The notes: generated by a model from the letters alone, not told the origin. Positions 41,563 through 52,113 are shown, numbered from the stretch's first letter. The stretch is DNA of 64,000 nucleotides from Marinobacter sp. EhC06 (GCF_001650915.1 NZ_LXYO01000001.1:372001-436000), one strand, 5' to 3'. Translations and numbers: made by a program.

Positions 41563-41672
41563 GGCCTTGGCGGGGTGTGCCTCCCAAAAATGTCGGCGGC
41601 CAAGGATGGCCGACGCCAAGCGCACATGGATGTGCTCGTAGCGGTTTTTGGGAGGCACACCCCGCCGAGGCC
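41563..41672 (+). repeat. GGA double-hairpin element, copy 7 (type A; GGA strand is plus)
   Basis: 28-nt arms with one mismatch, a G-U on plus. Core hairpins GGCCA-AGGA-UGGCC and GCACA-UGGA-UGUGC; the first loop has A at the variable position. Ends 36 nt before the rimO stop. Confidence 0.9.
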
Positions 41673-41708
41673 CACCCCCACATTCAGAAGGCTAGGCGCC
41701 CAAGCCGA

Positions 41709-43055
41709 TCAAACAAGCCGAGCCCAAAGATCATGCTCATCAGCATGCTCAACAACCGCCTGAACGATTTCGCCAGGAACAAGGTCGGTCTCATCGTTGA
41801 GGTAAACCATGCCGTCGATTTCTGGCGCATCGGCCTTTGAGCGACCAATGGCGCCCTCCTCGTCGACCTCATCAATCAGCACATCGATCGTCTGACCAAT
41901 TTTGGCCTGTAGGCGGGCTGCTGAAATCTCTGCCTGTTTTTCCATGAAACGGGCCAGGCGCTCTTCTTTGACTTCTTCCGGAACCGCACCCTCCAGTTCG
42001 TTGGCTTTGGCGCCTTCGACCGGGCTGTATTTGAACGCGCCAACACGATCCAGTTGAGCCTCGTCGAGCCAGTCCAGCAGGTACTGGAAGTCTTCCTCGG
42101 TTTCACCAGGGAAGCCGACGATAAAGGTGGAGCGGATGGTGAGCTCGGGGCAGATTTCCCGCCACTTGCGGATGCGTTCCAGGGTTTTGCTGTCGTGGGC
42201 CGGGCGTTTCATGGCCTTGAGCACTTTCGGGCTGGCGTGCTGGAACGGGATGTCCAGGTACGGAAGGATCTTGCCTTCGGCCATCAGGGGAATGATTTCA
42301 TCCACGTGGGGATACGGGTAAACGTAGTGCAGGCGCACCCACACGCCCATTTCACCGAGGGCTTCGCAGAGGGACTGCATTTTGGTCTTTAGCGGACGCC
42401 CTTGCCAGAAGCCGGTGCGGTACTTGGTGTCAACGCCGTAGGCCGAGGTGTCCTGGGAAATCACCAACAGCTCTTTCACACCGGCGTCCACCAGGCGCTG
42501 AGCCTCATCCATCACATCGCCTATGGGCCGGCTGACCAGGTCACCGCGCATGGAGGGGATGATGCAGAAGGTGCAGCGGTGGTTGCAGCCCTCGGAGATT
42601 TTAAGGTACGCATAATGCCTCGGGGTCAGTTTGATCCCCTGGGGCGGAACCAGATCGGTAAAGGGGTCGTGTTGTTTCTTCTGGGGAACAAACTGATGAA
42701 CCGCGCCGACCACCTCTTCGTAGGCGTGGGGGCCGGAAACGGCCAATACACCGGGGTGAGTGTCGCGAATCTTGTCGGCTTCCACACCCATACACCCGGT
42801 GACAATCACCTTGCCGTTTTCGCTGATGGCCTCGCCGATGGCGTCCAGGGATTCCTGCTTGGCGGCATCGATAAAGCCGCAGGTGTTCACGACAACGATA
42901 TCAGCGTCGTCGTAAGTGGGGACAACATCGTAACCGTCCAGCCTCAGTTGAGTGAGGATGCGTTCGGAGTCTACGAGAGCCTTGGGGCAGCCGAGGCTGA
43001 TGAAACCGACTTTGCCGTTACCGGAAGCGACGGGGTTCTGGGTGTTATCTGTCAT
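41709..43055 (-). CDS. rimO: Ribosomal protein uS12 methylthiotransferase RimO
   Basis: 448 residues: UPF0004 domain ([36 protein letters not shown]), radical-SAM cluster CNHRCTFC in [20 protein letters not shown], and a TRAM domain at the end ([17 protein letters not shown]). Adds a methylthio group to Asp of S12. Divergent from the PilZ gene. Confidence 0.96.
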   Translation of the reverse strand: MTDNTQNPVASGNGKVGFISLGCPKALVDSERILTQLRLDGYDVVPTYDDADIVVVNTCGFIDAAKQESLDAIGEAISENGKVIVTGCMGVEADKIRDTHPGVLAVSGPHAYEEVVGAVHQFVPQKKQHDPFTDLVPPQGIKLTPRHYAYLKISEGCNHRCTFCIIPSMRGDLVSRPIGDVMDEAQRLVDAGVKELLVISQDTSAYGVDTKYRTGFWQGRPLKTKMQSLCEALGEMGVWVRLHYVYPYPHVDEIIPLMAEGKILPYLDIPFQHASPKVLKAMKRPAHDSKTLERIRKWREICPELTIRSTFIVGFPGETEEDFQYLLDWLDEAQLDRVGAFKYSPVEGAKANELEGAVPEEVKEERLARFMEKQAEISAARLQAKIGQTIDVLIDEVDEEGAIGRSKADAPEIDGMVYLNDETDLVPGEIVQAVVEHADEHDLWARLV

Positions 43056-43322
43056 AAAAGGTTTGGAATTCCCGGAGCTCTGCGCGAGCCCACAAATGAA
43101 TGAAGGGCGGTATTTTACACCAGCTACGGGACCGGCTGCAGCAAAAGTCCGACCAGCAAATCCATAGGAATAATCTGACAGACGTCAAAATTTGTGACGT
43201 CTTGTTCAGAAAGATTTAACAAATCTGCCACTATAGACGGCAGGCTTCTTGCTGATCACAAAGTAAACAACTACACTTTCATGCGCTTATCAAGATTTTA
43301 AGTGTTTTTCTGGAAGGGATTT

Positions 43323-43781
43323 ATGGGAAAGGCAGCCTCATTTGCAACCAGACACGCCAGAAGAGTCAACATGAAACCTGTCGCCGCTAAACTGAATTTG
43401 CGCAACCAACAGCGGGTGGACGTAGCCACCGACATTACTATTGAGAAACCGGACGGCTGCTGCCTGACTTGTTCGTTGTCCAATCTCTCCCGCACCGGCG
43501 TGATGATTTCCTGTAACCAGGAAACAGTGAAGCAGCTCATCCCCGAGCAAAAGGCGCCGGCTCCCGGCAACTGGATTGCCGTGAAGACGCGGTTCGCCGT
43601 ACCGGTGGTTGCCACACAGCCAGTCTCTATCATTGCCGATGGCAATATTGTCCACATGCGACGTATCGCACGGGATGAATTTCAGCTCGGCATCCAGTTC
43701 GCAGAGTTTGAAGGCAACGGCTTCGATTACGTCGACCGCTACGTCGCCAAGTTGTTGGCCGACTCCCGCAATCCGGCCTGA
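43323..43781 (+). CDS. PilZ-domain protein (putative c-di-GMP receptor)
   Basis: 152 residues; start chosen because GGAAGGG lies 5 nt before the ATG. The PilZ motifs are both present: RxxxR as LRNQQRVDV (about residue 27) and (D/N)xSxxG as NLSRTGVMIS. The rest is a beta-barrel with a short C-terminal helix. Binding of cyclic di-GMP is expected from the motifs; the target is unknown and the neighbours (rimO, cysD) do not suggest one. Confidence 0.85.
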   Translation: MGKAASFATRHARRVNMKPVAAKLNLRNQQRVDVATDITIEKPDGCCLTCSLSNLSRTGVMISCNQETVKQLIPEQKAPAPGNWIAVKTRFAVPVVATQPVSIIADGNIVHMRRIARDEFQLGIQFAEFEGNGFDYVDRYVAKLLADSRNPA

Positions 43782-43941
43782 GCTTCCAGCCACGGTTCCC
43801 TTAAGCCCAGAGCCCGCCACTGCTATATTGTTATAACGCCAATGTCTAGTTGGCCGTCTTCTTATGCCCTTACCCCCTCTGGTATAGTTGCCGTATTCAT
43901 TCGCATAGCCAAAACGGCCCGCACGGCGGCAACGGATTATC

Positions 43942-44850
43942 ATGACCACATACAACCTCACGCACCTGAAACAGCTGGAAGCGGAAAGCATCCACATCAT
44001 CCGGGAAGTGGCAGCCGAGTTCGACAATCCGGTAATGCTGTACTCCATCGGCAAGGATTCCGCGGTAATGCTCCATCTGGCCCTGAAGGCCTTCTACCCG
44101 GGCAAACCACCCTTCCCGTTGATGCACATTGATACCACCTGGAAATTCCGGGACATGATCAAGTTCCGGGACAACGTCGCTGAGAAGTTTGGCCTCGACC
44201 TGATCGTGCACACCAACCAGGAAGGCGTGGACCAAGGAATCGGGCCGTTTACTCACGGTAGCGCGAAGCATACTGATGTCATGAAAACCCAGGCCCTGAA
44301 ACAGGCGCTGGACAAGTACAAGTTCGACGCAGCCTTCGGCGGTGCCCGCCGGGACGAGGAAAAATCCCGGGCCAAGGAACGCGTGTATTCGTTCCGGGAT
44401 GAATACCATCGCTGGGACCCCAAGAACCAGCGGCCGGAGCTGTGGAACATCTACAACGGCAAGATCAACAAGGGCGAGAGTATCCGGGTATTTCCGCTGT
44501 CCAACTGGACGGAACTGGATATCTGGCAATACATCTACCTTGAGAACATCGACATCGTTCCGCTCTACTATGCCGCCGAACGCCCGGTCGTTGAGCGCGA
44601 TGGCACCCTGATCATGGTGGACGACGACCGCATGCCATTGAAGGAAGGCGAGAAACCGATGATGAAATCGGTCCGCTTCCGAACACTGGGCTGCTACCCG
44701 CTGACGGGCGCCATCGAATCCGAAGCCAACACGCTTCCGGACATTATCCAGGAGATGTTGCTGGCCAAGAGCTCCGAGCGCCAGGGTCGGGTAATTGACC
44801 ACGATTCAGCCGGCTCCATGGAACAGAAAAAGCGGGAAGGGTATTTCTAA
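43942..44850 (+). CDS. cysD: Sulfate adenylyltransferase subunit 2
   Basis: 302 residues. PP-loop [20 protein letters not shown], then [31 protein letters not shown] and the C-terminal [14 protein letters not shown]. With CysN it makes APS from sulfate and ATP, the entry to sulfate assimilation. cysN begins 1 nt after the stop. Confidence 0.97.
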   Translation: MTTYNLTHLKQLEAESIHIIREVAAEFDNPVMLYSIGKDSAVMLHLALKAFYPGKPPFPLMHIDTTWKFRDMIKFRDNVAEKFGLDLIVHTNQEGVDQGIGPFTHGSAKHTDVMKTQALKQALDKYKFDAAFGGARRDEEKSRAKERVYSFRDEYHRWDPKNQRPELWNIYNGKINKGESIRVFPLSNWTELDIWQYIYLENIDIVPLYYAAERPVVERDGTLIMVDDDRMPLKEGEKPMMKSVRFRTLGCYPLTGAIESEANTLPDIIQEMLLAKSSERQGRVIDHDSAGSMEQKKREGYF

Positions 44851-44851
44851 G

Positions 44852-46510
44852 ATGTCACACCAGTCTGATCTGATTGCAGAAGATATTCAGGCCTACCTGA
44901 AACAGCACGAGAACAAGGAGCTCCTGCGCCTGCTCACCTGTGGCAGCGTGGACGACGGCAAGAGCACCTTGATCGGCCGCCTGCTCCATGACACCAAGAT
45001 GATCTACGAAGATCATATGGCCAGCCTGAAAACCGACAGTGCCAAGATGGGCACCACCGGCGAGAAACTTGATCTCGCCCTTCTGGTGGACGGCCTGCAG
45101 GCCGAGCGGGAACAGGGCATCACAATCGATGTGGCCTACCGGTACTTCTCCACCGACAAGCGCAAGTTCATCATTGCCGACACCCCGGGCCACGAACAGT
45201 ACACCCGTAACATGGCCACCGGCGCCTCCACGGCGCAGGTTGCGATCCTGATGATCGATGCCCGCCACGGCGTGCTGACCCAGACCCGGCGCCATTCCTA
45301 CATCGCTTCCCTGCTTGGTATCCGCCATATTGTGGTGGCGGTGAACAAGATGGATCTGGTGGATTTCAGCGAAGAACGCTTCAACGAAATCAAAGACGAT
45401 TACCTGGCGTTTGCCGCCAAGCTGGGCCTGAAGGATATCCGCTTCGTGCCGCTGTCTGCCCTTGAAGGCGACAACGTGGTAAACAAGAGCGAGAACACCC
45501 CCTGGTTCACCGGCCAGCCCCTGATGGAAATTCTGGAAACGGTAGAAGTAGGCCGGGACAAGAATCTGGAGCATTTCCGCTTCCCGGTTCAGTACGTTAC
45601 CCGCCCGAACCTCAATTTCCGTGGGTTCTGCGGCACTATCGCCTCTGGCGTGATCCGCCCGGGCGAAAAGGTCATGGCCCTGCCCTCACGACGCACCAGC
45701 ACGGTCAAGGAAGTTGTAACCTTCGATGGCAACCTCGAAGAGGCCTACATCGACCAGGCGGTTACGCTCACGTTGACCGACGAAATCGACATCAGCCGCG
45801 GCGATATGCTGGTAAAAGTCGAGGACGAGCCGGAAGTGGGCAACCGCTTCAACGCCAACATCGTCTGGATGACCGATGCACCCCTGGAAACCGGCCGTCT
45901 TTACGATATCAAGCTGGGACCAACCTTTACCTCCGGCACGGTGAAAAAGATTCACCACCAGACCGACGTAAACACCCTGGAACAGCAGGCCAACCCGAGC
46001 CAGCTCCAGCTGAACGAAATTGGTCTGTGTGAGCTGACGCTGAACCAGCCGATCGCCTTCGACGCCTACCAGCGAAACCATGCCACCGGCAGCTTCATCG
46101 TGATCGACCGGCTGTCCAACGTCACCATCGGCGCAGGGATGGTTGCGGGCCTGGCTGATTCCGGCGAATCCCTCGATCCGGTCTCGGTAGAAGAACGCGA
46201 ACGCCGCCTGGCCCAGAAGCCGGCGATCATTGCCTGCAATGGCAAACAGGCGCCGGCACTGGCCCTCGCCGTTGAGCGTGCGCTGTTCGACCAGGGCAAA
46301 ACGGCCGTGGTGGTCACCGAAGAAAACGCCGGCGATGCTGACGAACGCCGCCGCGTGGCCCAGCTTCTGACCTCCCATGGATTGGTTGCCATTGCCGTTA
46401 ACCTCGGCACTGACGTAGCCAACGCGGGGGCAACTGCGGACAGCGAACAGGAGATTCCTGAGGCTGTGAACAAACTTGTTCAGGAGTTGATTCGCAGCAA
46501 GCGGGTCTAA
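44852..46510 (+). CDS. cysN: Sulfate adenylyltransferase subunit 1 with a degenerate CysC-like tail
   Basis: 552 residues. The first ~450 are an EF-Tu-like GTPase ([35 protein letters not shown], then beta-barrels with [11 protein letters not shown]). E. coli CysN ends near 475, while this protein continues about 100 residues. The tail [20 protein letters not shown] and [19 protein letters not shown] aligns with CysC APS kinase, but the P-loop is replaced by ACNGKQAP, losing the Lys-Ser. The domain is also cut to about half length. So it is a CysNC fusion whose kinase has decayed and should make APS only. Start from MSHQSD; an upstream frame overlaps cysD. Confidence 0.93.
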   Translation: MSHQSDLIAEDIQAYLKQHENKELLRLLTCGSVDDGKSTLIGRLLHDTKMIYEDHMASLKTDSAKMGTTGEKLDLALLVDGLQAEREQGITIDVAYRYFSTDKRKFIIADTPGHEQYTRNMATGASTAQVAILMIDARHGVLTQTRRHSYIASLLGIRHIVVAVNKMDLVDFSEERFNEIKDDYLAFAAKLGLKDIRFVPLSALEGDNVVNKSENTPWFTGQPLMEILETVEVGRDKNLEHFRFPVQYVTRPNLNFRGFCGTIASGVIRPGEKVMALPSRRTSTVKEVVTFDGNLEEAYIDQAVTLTLTDEIDISRGDMLVKVEDEPEVGNRFNANIVWMTDAPLETGRLYDIKLGPTFTSGTVKKIHHQTDVNTLEQQANPSQLQLNEIGLCELTLNQPIAFDAYQRNHATGSFIVIDRLSNVTIGAGMVAGLADSGESLDPVSVEERERRLAQKPAIIACNGKQAPALALAVERALFDQGKTAVVVTEENAGDADERRRVAQLLTSHGLVAIAVNLGTDVANAGATADSEQEIPEAVNKLVQELIRSKRV

Positions 46511-46548
46511 GCTTTGAACTGACTGGAGATATCCCTACTTCGGTGGCT

Positions 46549-46644
46549 GGCGCCGGGGTGGGGGTATCTTTTTCTTTGTGAAAAGCAACTCGCTTCGCTC
46601 AGACATCTTTTCCCGGCAGAAAAAGATACCCCCACCCCGTCGCC
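46549..46644 (-). repeat. Second-family covarying-arm element, copy 1 (GATGTCTGAGCGAAGC core on minus)
   Basis: Arms of ~30 nt (GGGGTGGGGGTATCTTTTTC and complement, with one mismatch near the base) enclose a core that on minus reads AAAGATGTCTGAGCGAAGCG. Different core from the GGA family but the same plan. 38 nt after cysN. Confidence 0.8.
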
Positions 46645-46727
46645 GACATACCTTGGTGTTAATTCCCAAAACCAAAGCACGGTAAACCACCCGTTCTTTT
46701 TTGGCGGACCACTGAAAGGCCCGTGGA

Positions 46728-46817
46728 CGTGGGGTAGGTTATTCTTTTTCTCTAGAAAAAAGATGTCTGAGCGAAGCGAGTTGTTTTTTCGTAAGAAAAA
46801 GAATGACCTGCCCTGCG
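46728..46817 (+). repeat. Second-family covarying-arm element, copy 2 (core on plus)
   Basis: 24-nt arms; the four mismatches are all G-U on the plus strand, which is also the strand carrying AAAGATGTCTGAGCGAAGCG. Back to back with the copy at 46549-46644; the arms of the two differ in sequence. 99 nt before ndpA. Confidence 0.8.
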
Positions 46818-46916
46818 GCCCTCCCGCAAACCTTCAGGCTACCAATGAATCCGCCACCAAATCGTGGCAGAATCCCGCCTCTCTGAGTTAACCGAAACAA
46901 CGAACAGGAGCCAAAA

Positions 46917-47933
46917 ATGGCCATCAAACACCTCCGCACTGCCTTCGCCAGCCAGTACCAGCCGGGCCAGCCTGCCCGCCTAGTGACCGGCGAGGCCCTG
47001 CAGGAGCCCGGTGGCGATTACGAGGGGCTGCACAAGCAAATGAAGCGGCTGTTCAACAGCAAGCCTGGCAAGAAGTATGGCCGGTTTTCCGAGGATCTGG
47101 GCGAGTGCCCGTTCAGCGCCTGGCTGAAGGACTACCTGGAAGACAAACAAACCTTCGGCGCCATGACCGACCGCCTGTTCGGACAGTGGCAGGAACTGCT
47201 CACGGGCAGCCAAGAAGAATTCGATGGTCACCTGATGATTGTCCACGATGCTCTGGCGGATGCCGAGGTGGTCTACCTGTTTATTCTGGAGACCGACAGT
47301 GCCATGCGTTTCGATGGCAACCAGTCACTGGATGCGACCGACGTCCTCAGCCTTTCCCGTTTGAACCTGGCCGTTCGCATCGAGCTGGATGACTGGCGTG
47401 GTAACAACCCGGCGGAGAACTACCTCACCCTGGTTCATGGCCGTGGCACCGGGGAGCCAGGAGAGCTGTTCATCCGTCTGTGCGGGTTTACCAATCAGGT
47501 GGATGTGGAAAAGGAAACCATGACATTTCTGGATGCCGTAGAGGCCTTCGCGAAATCCTCGGAGCCAGAAAAGGCCGGCGAGGTTCGCAACAAGGCCTAC
47601 GAGTTCTGTAAGGAGCAGCATGCACTGGGCGAGCCGGTGGAAATCGAGGCGCTCTCAGGCTACCTGGACGAGAGCGAGCCGCAGCGGTTCAAGGAGTTTG
47701 CATCGAAAACCGCCGAGCTGCCGGAAAGTGGTGTTCTGCATCCGGACCATCGCAAGGTTAAGAAACTGGTGCGTATTGCAGGCTCCGGGGGTGGCATGAG
47801 TGTGTCGTTTTCATCCGACTTGGTGAATCAGGCGGTTTACTATGACCGTGACAAAGACGCGTTGACGATTACCCGGCTTCCCAAGGCTTTGCGGGAACAG
47901 CTTCAGCGGTATCTTGAGGCTCGCGAGGAGTAA
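46917..47933 (+). CDS. ndpA: Nucleoid-associated protein NdpA/YejK
   Basis: 338 residues: KMKRLFNSKPGKKYGRF-like region, LIVHDALADAEVVYLFILE-like segment and the C-terminal FSSDLVNQAVYYDRDKDALT with a helical RLPKALREQLQRYLEAR end are typical of the family. Abundant DNA-associated protein of unknown detailed role. Preceded by two repeat elements; its 3' end overlaps the converging trmH by 65 nt. Confidence 0.92.
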   Translation: MAIKHLRTAFASQYQPGQPARLVTGEALQEPGGDYEGLHKQMKRLFNSKPGKKYGRFSEDLGECPFSAWLKDYLEDKQTFGAMTDRLFGQWQELLTGSQEEFDGHLMIVHDALADAEVVYLFILETDSAMRFDGNQSLDATDVLSLSRLNLAVRIELDDWRGNNPAENYLTLVHGRGTGEPGELFIRLCGFTNQVDVEKETMTFLDAVEAFAKSSEPEKAGEVRNKAYEFCKEQHALGEPVEIEALSGYLDESEPQRFKEFASKTAELPESGVLHPDHRKVKKLVRIAGSGGGMSVSFSSDLVNQAVYYDRDKDALTITRLPKALREQLQRYLEAREE

Positions 47934-48651
47934 TATTTGTCGTGTCGTCCCATCTGCGGCGATTGGCCCGCAGTTTGCGGACCTCCTGCATCCAGCCTAC
48001 GCCGTCGATCAATTCGCCGGTTTCGGGATCGATGGGCGGGTAAGGCAGGTTGCGGTCGTCGCAGTAGCGTTTAACCGTGGGCTGGCACCAGCGGAACAGT
48101 AGACGGTTGTATTCGTCGTCCGGCAACCGGCGCTGGTCGAACATACCGGCCAGTTTTCTTTGTCTCTGGGCTTCGGACAGAATAATGGCGCAGGCGGACG
48201 AGACGTTGAGCGACTCCACCATCCCCATCATCGGGATCACAATATGTTCGTCGGCCTGGGCCGCGGCATCGGCGCTAACGCCATCCACCTCGTTACCCAT
48301 AATCACCGTACAGGGCACCGTGTAGTCCGCCTCCCGGAAATCAATCGCCCGGTCGGAAAGCTGCGCGGCATAAAGCCTGTGGCCCTGCCCTTTCAGGCTT
48401 TCAATCGCTTCATCCATGCTCCGGTGAGTGTGAGTGGTGACCCAGTTATAGCTGCCACCGGCGGTTTTGCGGAACGCCCGGAAGCCTTCCTTCGGCCAGA
48501 CCACGTGCATGTTGGCAAGGCCAAACGCGTCGCAGGAGCGGATGATGGCGGACAGATTCCGGGGTTTGTGCACCTGGTCGGTGAGGACGCTCAGATCCGG
48601 TTGCCGGGTGTTGAGGGTTTGTTTGATTCGGGCGAGGCGTTCGGGGGTCAT
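47869..48651 (-). CDS. trmH: tRNA (guanosine(18)-2'-O)-methyltransferase
   Basis: 260-residue SpoU-family knotted methyltransferase. Motif 1 VHKPRNLSAIIRSCDAFG (Asn, Arg), motif 2 CTVIMGNEVDGV and motif 3 IPMMGMVESLNVSSACAIIL are all present, with the SDRAIDFREADY segment specific to TrmH. Slightly longer C-terminus than E. coli. Converges on and overlaps ndpA. Confidence 0.93.
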   Translation of the reverse strand: MTPERLARIKQTLNTRQPDLSVLTDQVHKPRNLSAIIRSCDAFGLANMHVVWPKEGFRAFRKTAGGSYNWVTTHTHRSMDEAIESLKGQGHRLYAAQLSDRAIDFREADYTVPCTVIMGNEVDGVSADAAAQADEHIVIPMMGMVESLNVSSACAIILSEAQRQRKLAGMFDQRRLPDDEYNRLLFRWCQPTVKRYCDDRNLPYPPIDPETGELIDGVGWMQEVRKLRANRRRWDDTTNITPREPQDTAEAVPAKPWEAG

Positions 48652-48754
48652 GATCGTGTTCGGGCTTGATTGTCGATTTAAAGAATCAAAAATAATACCA
48701 CAAGCGGACTAGCAACTAGCCGAGACAAAGGTGGTTGAAGTTTAAGCACCCCGT

Positions 48755-48760
48755 TATAAT
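48755..48760 (+). promoter_or_regulatory. Candidate -10 box for miaB
   Basis: Consensus TATAAT in the trmH/miaB divergent spacer, 77 nt before the miaB ATG, with TGGTTG 17 nt upstream as a weak -35. Confidence 0.5.
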
Positions 48761-48837
48761 ACGCAGTTCCTTTTTGCTGGCGCCCCGTTTCAAAAACCCT
48801 GTTCCCGGCGCAACATCCACCAGATTACGTGAGACCC

Positions 48838-50184
48838 ATGGCCAAAAAGCTGTACATCAAAACCCACGGCTGTCAGATGAACGAGTACGATTCTGCCCGC
48901 ATGGCAGACCTGCTCAAAACAGGTGAAACCGTCGAAATGACCGATTCACCCGATGACGCCGACATCCTGCTGCTAAACACCTGCTCCATCCGGGAAAAAG
49001 CCCAGGAGAAGGTGTTTCACCAGCTTGGCCGCTGGAAAAAGCTGAAGAGCAAAAAGCCCGAAATGATCATCGGCGTCGGCGGCTGCGTGGCTTCCCAGGA
49101 AGGCCAGGCCATCATTGACCGCGCACCCTACGTGGATATGGTCTTTGGCCCACAAACCCTGCATCGCCTGCCGGACATGATTACCGAAGTGCGGGCGAAG
49201 GGTAACGGTGTTGGCGTGGTGGACGTCAGCTTCCCGGAAATCGAGAAATTCGACAACCTGCCCGAGCCCGGCGCAGACGGCCCTTCCGCGTTTGTTTCGA
49301 TCATGGAAGGCTGCAGCAAGTACTGCACTTTCTGCGTGGTGCCCTACACACGCGGGGAAGAAGTTAGCCGCCCGGCCGACGACGTAATCGCCGAGGTTGC
49401 CCATCTGGCCAGCCAGGGTGTTCGGGAAGTGAACCTGCTGGGCCAGAACGTGAACGCCTATCGGGGCGAAACCCACGACGGCGACACCATGGACCTGGCG
49501 GAACTGATTGAACTGATCGCCACCATCGACGGTATCGATCGCATCCGTTACACCACGTCCCACCCGGTAGAGTTCTCGGACGCCCTCATCGACGTTTATG
49601 AGCGTGTTCCAGAGCTGGTCAGCCACCTGCACTTGCCGGTCCAGAGCGGCTCCGACCGTATCCTGGCCGCCATGAAGCGTGGCCACACAGCTTTGGAGTA
49701 CAAATCCAAACTCCGCCGCTTGCGCAAGATTCGCCCGGATATCAGTTTTTCGTCGGACTTCATCATCGGCTTCCCGGGCGAAACCGAGAAGGACTTTGAA
49801 GACACCATGAAGCTGATCAATGACATCGGCTTCGACATGTCCTTCAGCTTCGTCTACAGCGCCCGTCCGGGCACACCCGCGTCGGACCTGCCGGACGAGA
49901 CGCCGATGGACGTCAAGAAGCAGCGTCTGAGCATCCTGCAGGATCGCCTGAATCAGAATGTGATGGATATCAGCCGCAAGATGGTTGGCAGCACCCAGCG
50001 GATTCTGGTGACGGGCCTGTCCAAGAAGGACCCTGGCGAGTACGCGGGGCGTACCGAGAACAACCGGATCGTGAATTTCCGGCATGAGAATCCGGAGGTT
50101 GTTGGGCACTTTATTGATGTCGATATTGTGGAGGCCTATCCCAATTCTCTTCGCGGGGTGCCTGTGAGCTCGGAGTTGTTTTAG
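48838..50184 (+). CDS. miaB: tRNA-2-methylthio-N6-dimethylallyladenosine synthase
   Basis: 448 residues: UPF0004 part ([42 protein letters not shown]), radical-SAM cluster CSKYCTFC, and TRAM domain ([20 protein letters not shown]). Methylthiolates i6A37 of tRNAs. A GTG 9 nt upstream is in frame; the ATG matches the family. Followed in order by phoH-ybeY-corC-lnt, but with hairpin copies 8 and 9 in between. Confidence 0.96.
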   Translation: MAKKLYIKTHGCQMNEYDSARMADLLKTGETVEMTDSPDDADILLLNTCSIREKAQEKVFHQLGRWKKLKSKKPEMIIGVGGCVASQEGQAIIDRAPYVDMVFGPQTLHRLPDMITEVRAKGNGVGVVDVSFPEIEKFDNLPEPGADGPSAFVSIMEGCSKYCTFCVVPYTRGEEVSRPADDVIAEVAHLASQGVREVNLLGQNVNAYRGETHDGDTMDLAELIELIATIDGIDRIRYTTSHPVEFSDALIDVYERVPELVSHLHLPVQSGSDRILAAMKRGHTALEYKSKLRRLRKIRPDISFSSDFIIGFPGETEKDFEDTMKLINDIGFDMSFSFVYSARPGTPASDLPDETPMDVKKQRLSILQDRLNQNVMDISRKMVGSTQRILVTGLSKKDPGEYAGRTENNRIVNFRHENPEVVGHFIDVDIVEAYPNSLRGVPVSSELF

Positions 50185-50221
50185 GCCTGGTTTCGTATTC
50201 GTCTGAGACTTGGAGTGGGGC

Positions 50222-50327
50222 GAGTGATGGGGCTCCCCTCCCAAAAACCGCTACGAGCACATCCATGTGCGCTTGGCGTCGGCCATCCTTGGCCGCCGAC
50301 ATTTTTGGGAGGGGAGCCCCACCACTC
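50222..50327 (-). repeat. GGA double-hairpin element, copy 8 (type A; GGA strand is minus)
   Basis: 26-nt arms with one mismatch, a G-U on minus. Minus-strand hairpins GGCCA-AGGA-UGGCC and GCACA-UGGA-UGUGC. Starts 37 nt after the miaB stop; back to back with copy 9. Confidence 0.9.
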
Positions 50328-50497
50328 TCCGGCGGCTGCACAGCCGTCTGCCTGGTGCAAGCTTCGTATGCGTGGGCAGGGTTAGACGGGGTCGCAATCC
50401 AATAATATGCCTGTAACCAAGAAATTTTACGGATTACGCCTCGGGCGAAGCCAGACTACTTGTTTTTTCACATTCGGACCTGCACATAGATTGATCA

Positions 50498-50610
50498 GGG
50501 CGAGGGCCGGAAGGTGTTTCCAAAAACGTGGAGCGCCAGGGATGGCGCGACCGAGCCCTACAGGGACGTATTCACGGGCGCTTTTTGGAAACACCTTCCG
50601 GCCCTCGCCC
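50498..50610 (+). repeat. GGA double-hairpin element, copy 9 (type B; GGA strand is plus)
   Basis: 29-nt arms, perfectly complementary. Plus-strand hairpins GCGCCA-GGGA-TGGCGC and one around CUACAGGGACGUA. Ends 49 nt before the phoH start, so it lies in the phoH leader if transcription begins upstream. Confidence 0.9.
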
Positions 50611-50659
50611 GTTTCGCCAACATCAGATACTCGTTCTCCCAAACCAAAACGGAGCACTT

Positions 50660-51643
50660 TTGAACGCCAACGATCACAGACAATTTGACCTGCACCCGGT
50701 GGACCAGCGTCGGCTGGCGACGCTTTGTGGCCAGTTTGATGAAAACCTGAAGATGATTGAAAAGCGCCTGCATGTAAAAGTCGGCAGGCGGGGTCATCAT
50801 TTTCGGGTGGAAGGGGAAACCGAGCATGTGGCGGCGGCCGTTGAGGTTATCCGGCATCTGTATCGGGAAACCGAGGCCACGGATGATATTCCGCCGGATA
50901 CTGTGCATCTGTTTATCCGGGAAACCGGCTTTGAGCGCCTGCCCGAGGACGTGCCCTACGATGGCGCTGTGACGGTTATCAAGACACCGAAGCTGCAGGC
51001 CAAGCCTCGGGGCGCGAACCAGCAGAAGTATGTTCACAATATCCGCACCCACGATATCAACTTCGGGATCGGGCCGGCGGGTACCGGCAAAACCTGGTTG
51101 GCAGTCGCCTGCGCGGTTGAGGCTCTGAAAGACGAGCAGGTGAAGCGGATTTTGCTGGTTCGGCCAGCGGTCGAGGCCGGCGAGAAGCTTGGTTTCCTTC
51201 CTGGCGATCTGGCCCAGAAGGTGGATCCGTATCTGCGCCCGCTGTACGACGCGCTCTATGAAATGCTCGGGTTTGACCATGTCACACGGCTGATCGAGAA
51301 AAGCGTGATCGAGATTGCGCCGCTGGCGTTCATGCGGGGCCGTACGCTGAACAACTCGTTCATCATTCTGGATGAAAGCCAGAACACCACCCGGGAGCAG
51401 ATGAAGATGTTCCTGACCCGGATCGGTTTCGGCTCCACTGCGGTGATTACCGGTGACACCACCCAGGTGGACCTGCCCCGCGGCCAGAATTCCGGACTGA
51501 TTCATGCCGCAAGTGTTCTGAGCAAGGTGCCGGGCATCGGGTTTACCCGGTTCGAAGCGAAAGATGTGGTACGTCACCCGCTGGTACAGCGCATTGTCGA
51601 AGCCTACGATTCCTTTGATGACGGGAGTGCGACTGGCCAGTGA
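50660..51643 (+). CDS. ybeZ: PhoH-like ATPase (YbeZ)
   Basis: 327 residues from a TTG with GGAG 5 nt upstream. [15 protein letters not shown] matches the E. coli YbeZ start, while an upstream ATG at 50528 lies inside hairpin copy 9. Walker [35 protein letters not shown] (Walker B) and [14 protein letters not shown] are clear. YbeZ works with the RNase YbeY in rRNA maturation; ybeY overlaps its stop by 4 nt. Confidence 0.94.
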   Translation: MNANDHRQFDLHPVDQRRLATLCGQFDENLKMIEKRLHVKVGRRGHHFRVEGETEHVAAAVEVIRHLYRETEATDDIPPDTVHLFIRETGFERLPEDVPYDGAVTVIKTPKLQAKPRGANQQKYVHNIRTHDINFGIGPAGTGKTWLAVACAVEALKDEQVKRILLVRPAVEAGEKLGFLPGDLAQKVDPYLRPLYDALYEMLGFDHVTRLIEKSVIEIAPLAFMRGRTLNNSFIILDESQNTTREQMKMFLTRIGFGSTAVITGDTTQVDLPRGQNSGLIHAASVLSKVPGIGFTRFEAKDVVRHPLVQRIVEAYDSFDDGSATGQ

Positions 51644-52113
51644 GCAAGTTGACTGTGGATTTTCAACAGGTTTTTGAAGCGCCGGGTATACCTTCGGAGT
51701 CGCAGGTTCAACAATGGGCGCAACTGGCCTGGCAGGGCGAGGATCCGTCCGAGGTGACGGTCCGTATTGTTGGAACTGAAGAAAGTCAGGCCTTGAATCA
51801 TCAGTACCGGGGGCGGGACTATCCGACCAACGTGTTGTCCTTCCCATTTGAGGCGCCAGCCGGTATAACGGTGCCATTGGCCGGAGATCTGGTGATTTGT
51901 GCGCCGGTTGTCGAGACAGAGGCCAGGGAACAGGACAAAACCCTGGACGCCCATTGGGCTCACATGGTGGTGCACGGTATGTTGCATCTCCAGGGTTTTG
52001 ATCATATTGAAGACGATGATGCCGAGGTCATGGAAGCCCTCGAAATCCGGCTGCTTGCGCAGCTTGGATTTGGCAATCCCTACGAAGCAGAGGAAACGGA
52101 ACAAGACTCATGA
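51640..52113 (+). CDS. ybeY: Endoribonuclease YbeY
   Basis: 157 residues from a GTG overlapping the ybeZ stop. The zinc motif HGxLHLxGxDH is present as [32 protein letters not shown] also matches. Needed for 16S rRNA 3'-end processing and ribosome quality control. Confidence 0.96.
   Translation: MSKLTVDFQQVFEAPGIPSESQVQQWAQLAWQGEDPSEVTVRIVGTEESQALNHQYRGRDYPTNVLSFPFEAPAGITVPLAGDLVICAPVVETEAREQDKTLDAHWAHMVVHGMLHLQGFDHIEDDDAEVMEALEIRLLAQLGFGNPYEAEETEQDS

Noticed and set aside
50528..50659. N-terminal extension of phoH/ybeZ
   Set aside because: The extension is encoded by repeat copy 9 and its arm; the TTG at 50660 has a good ribosome site and matches the family start.
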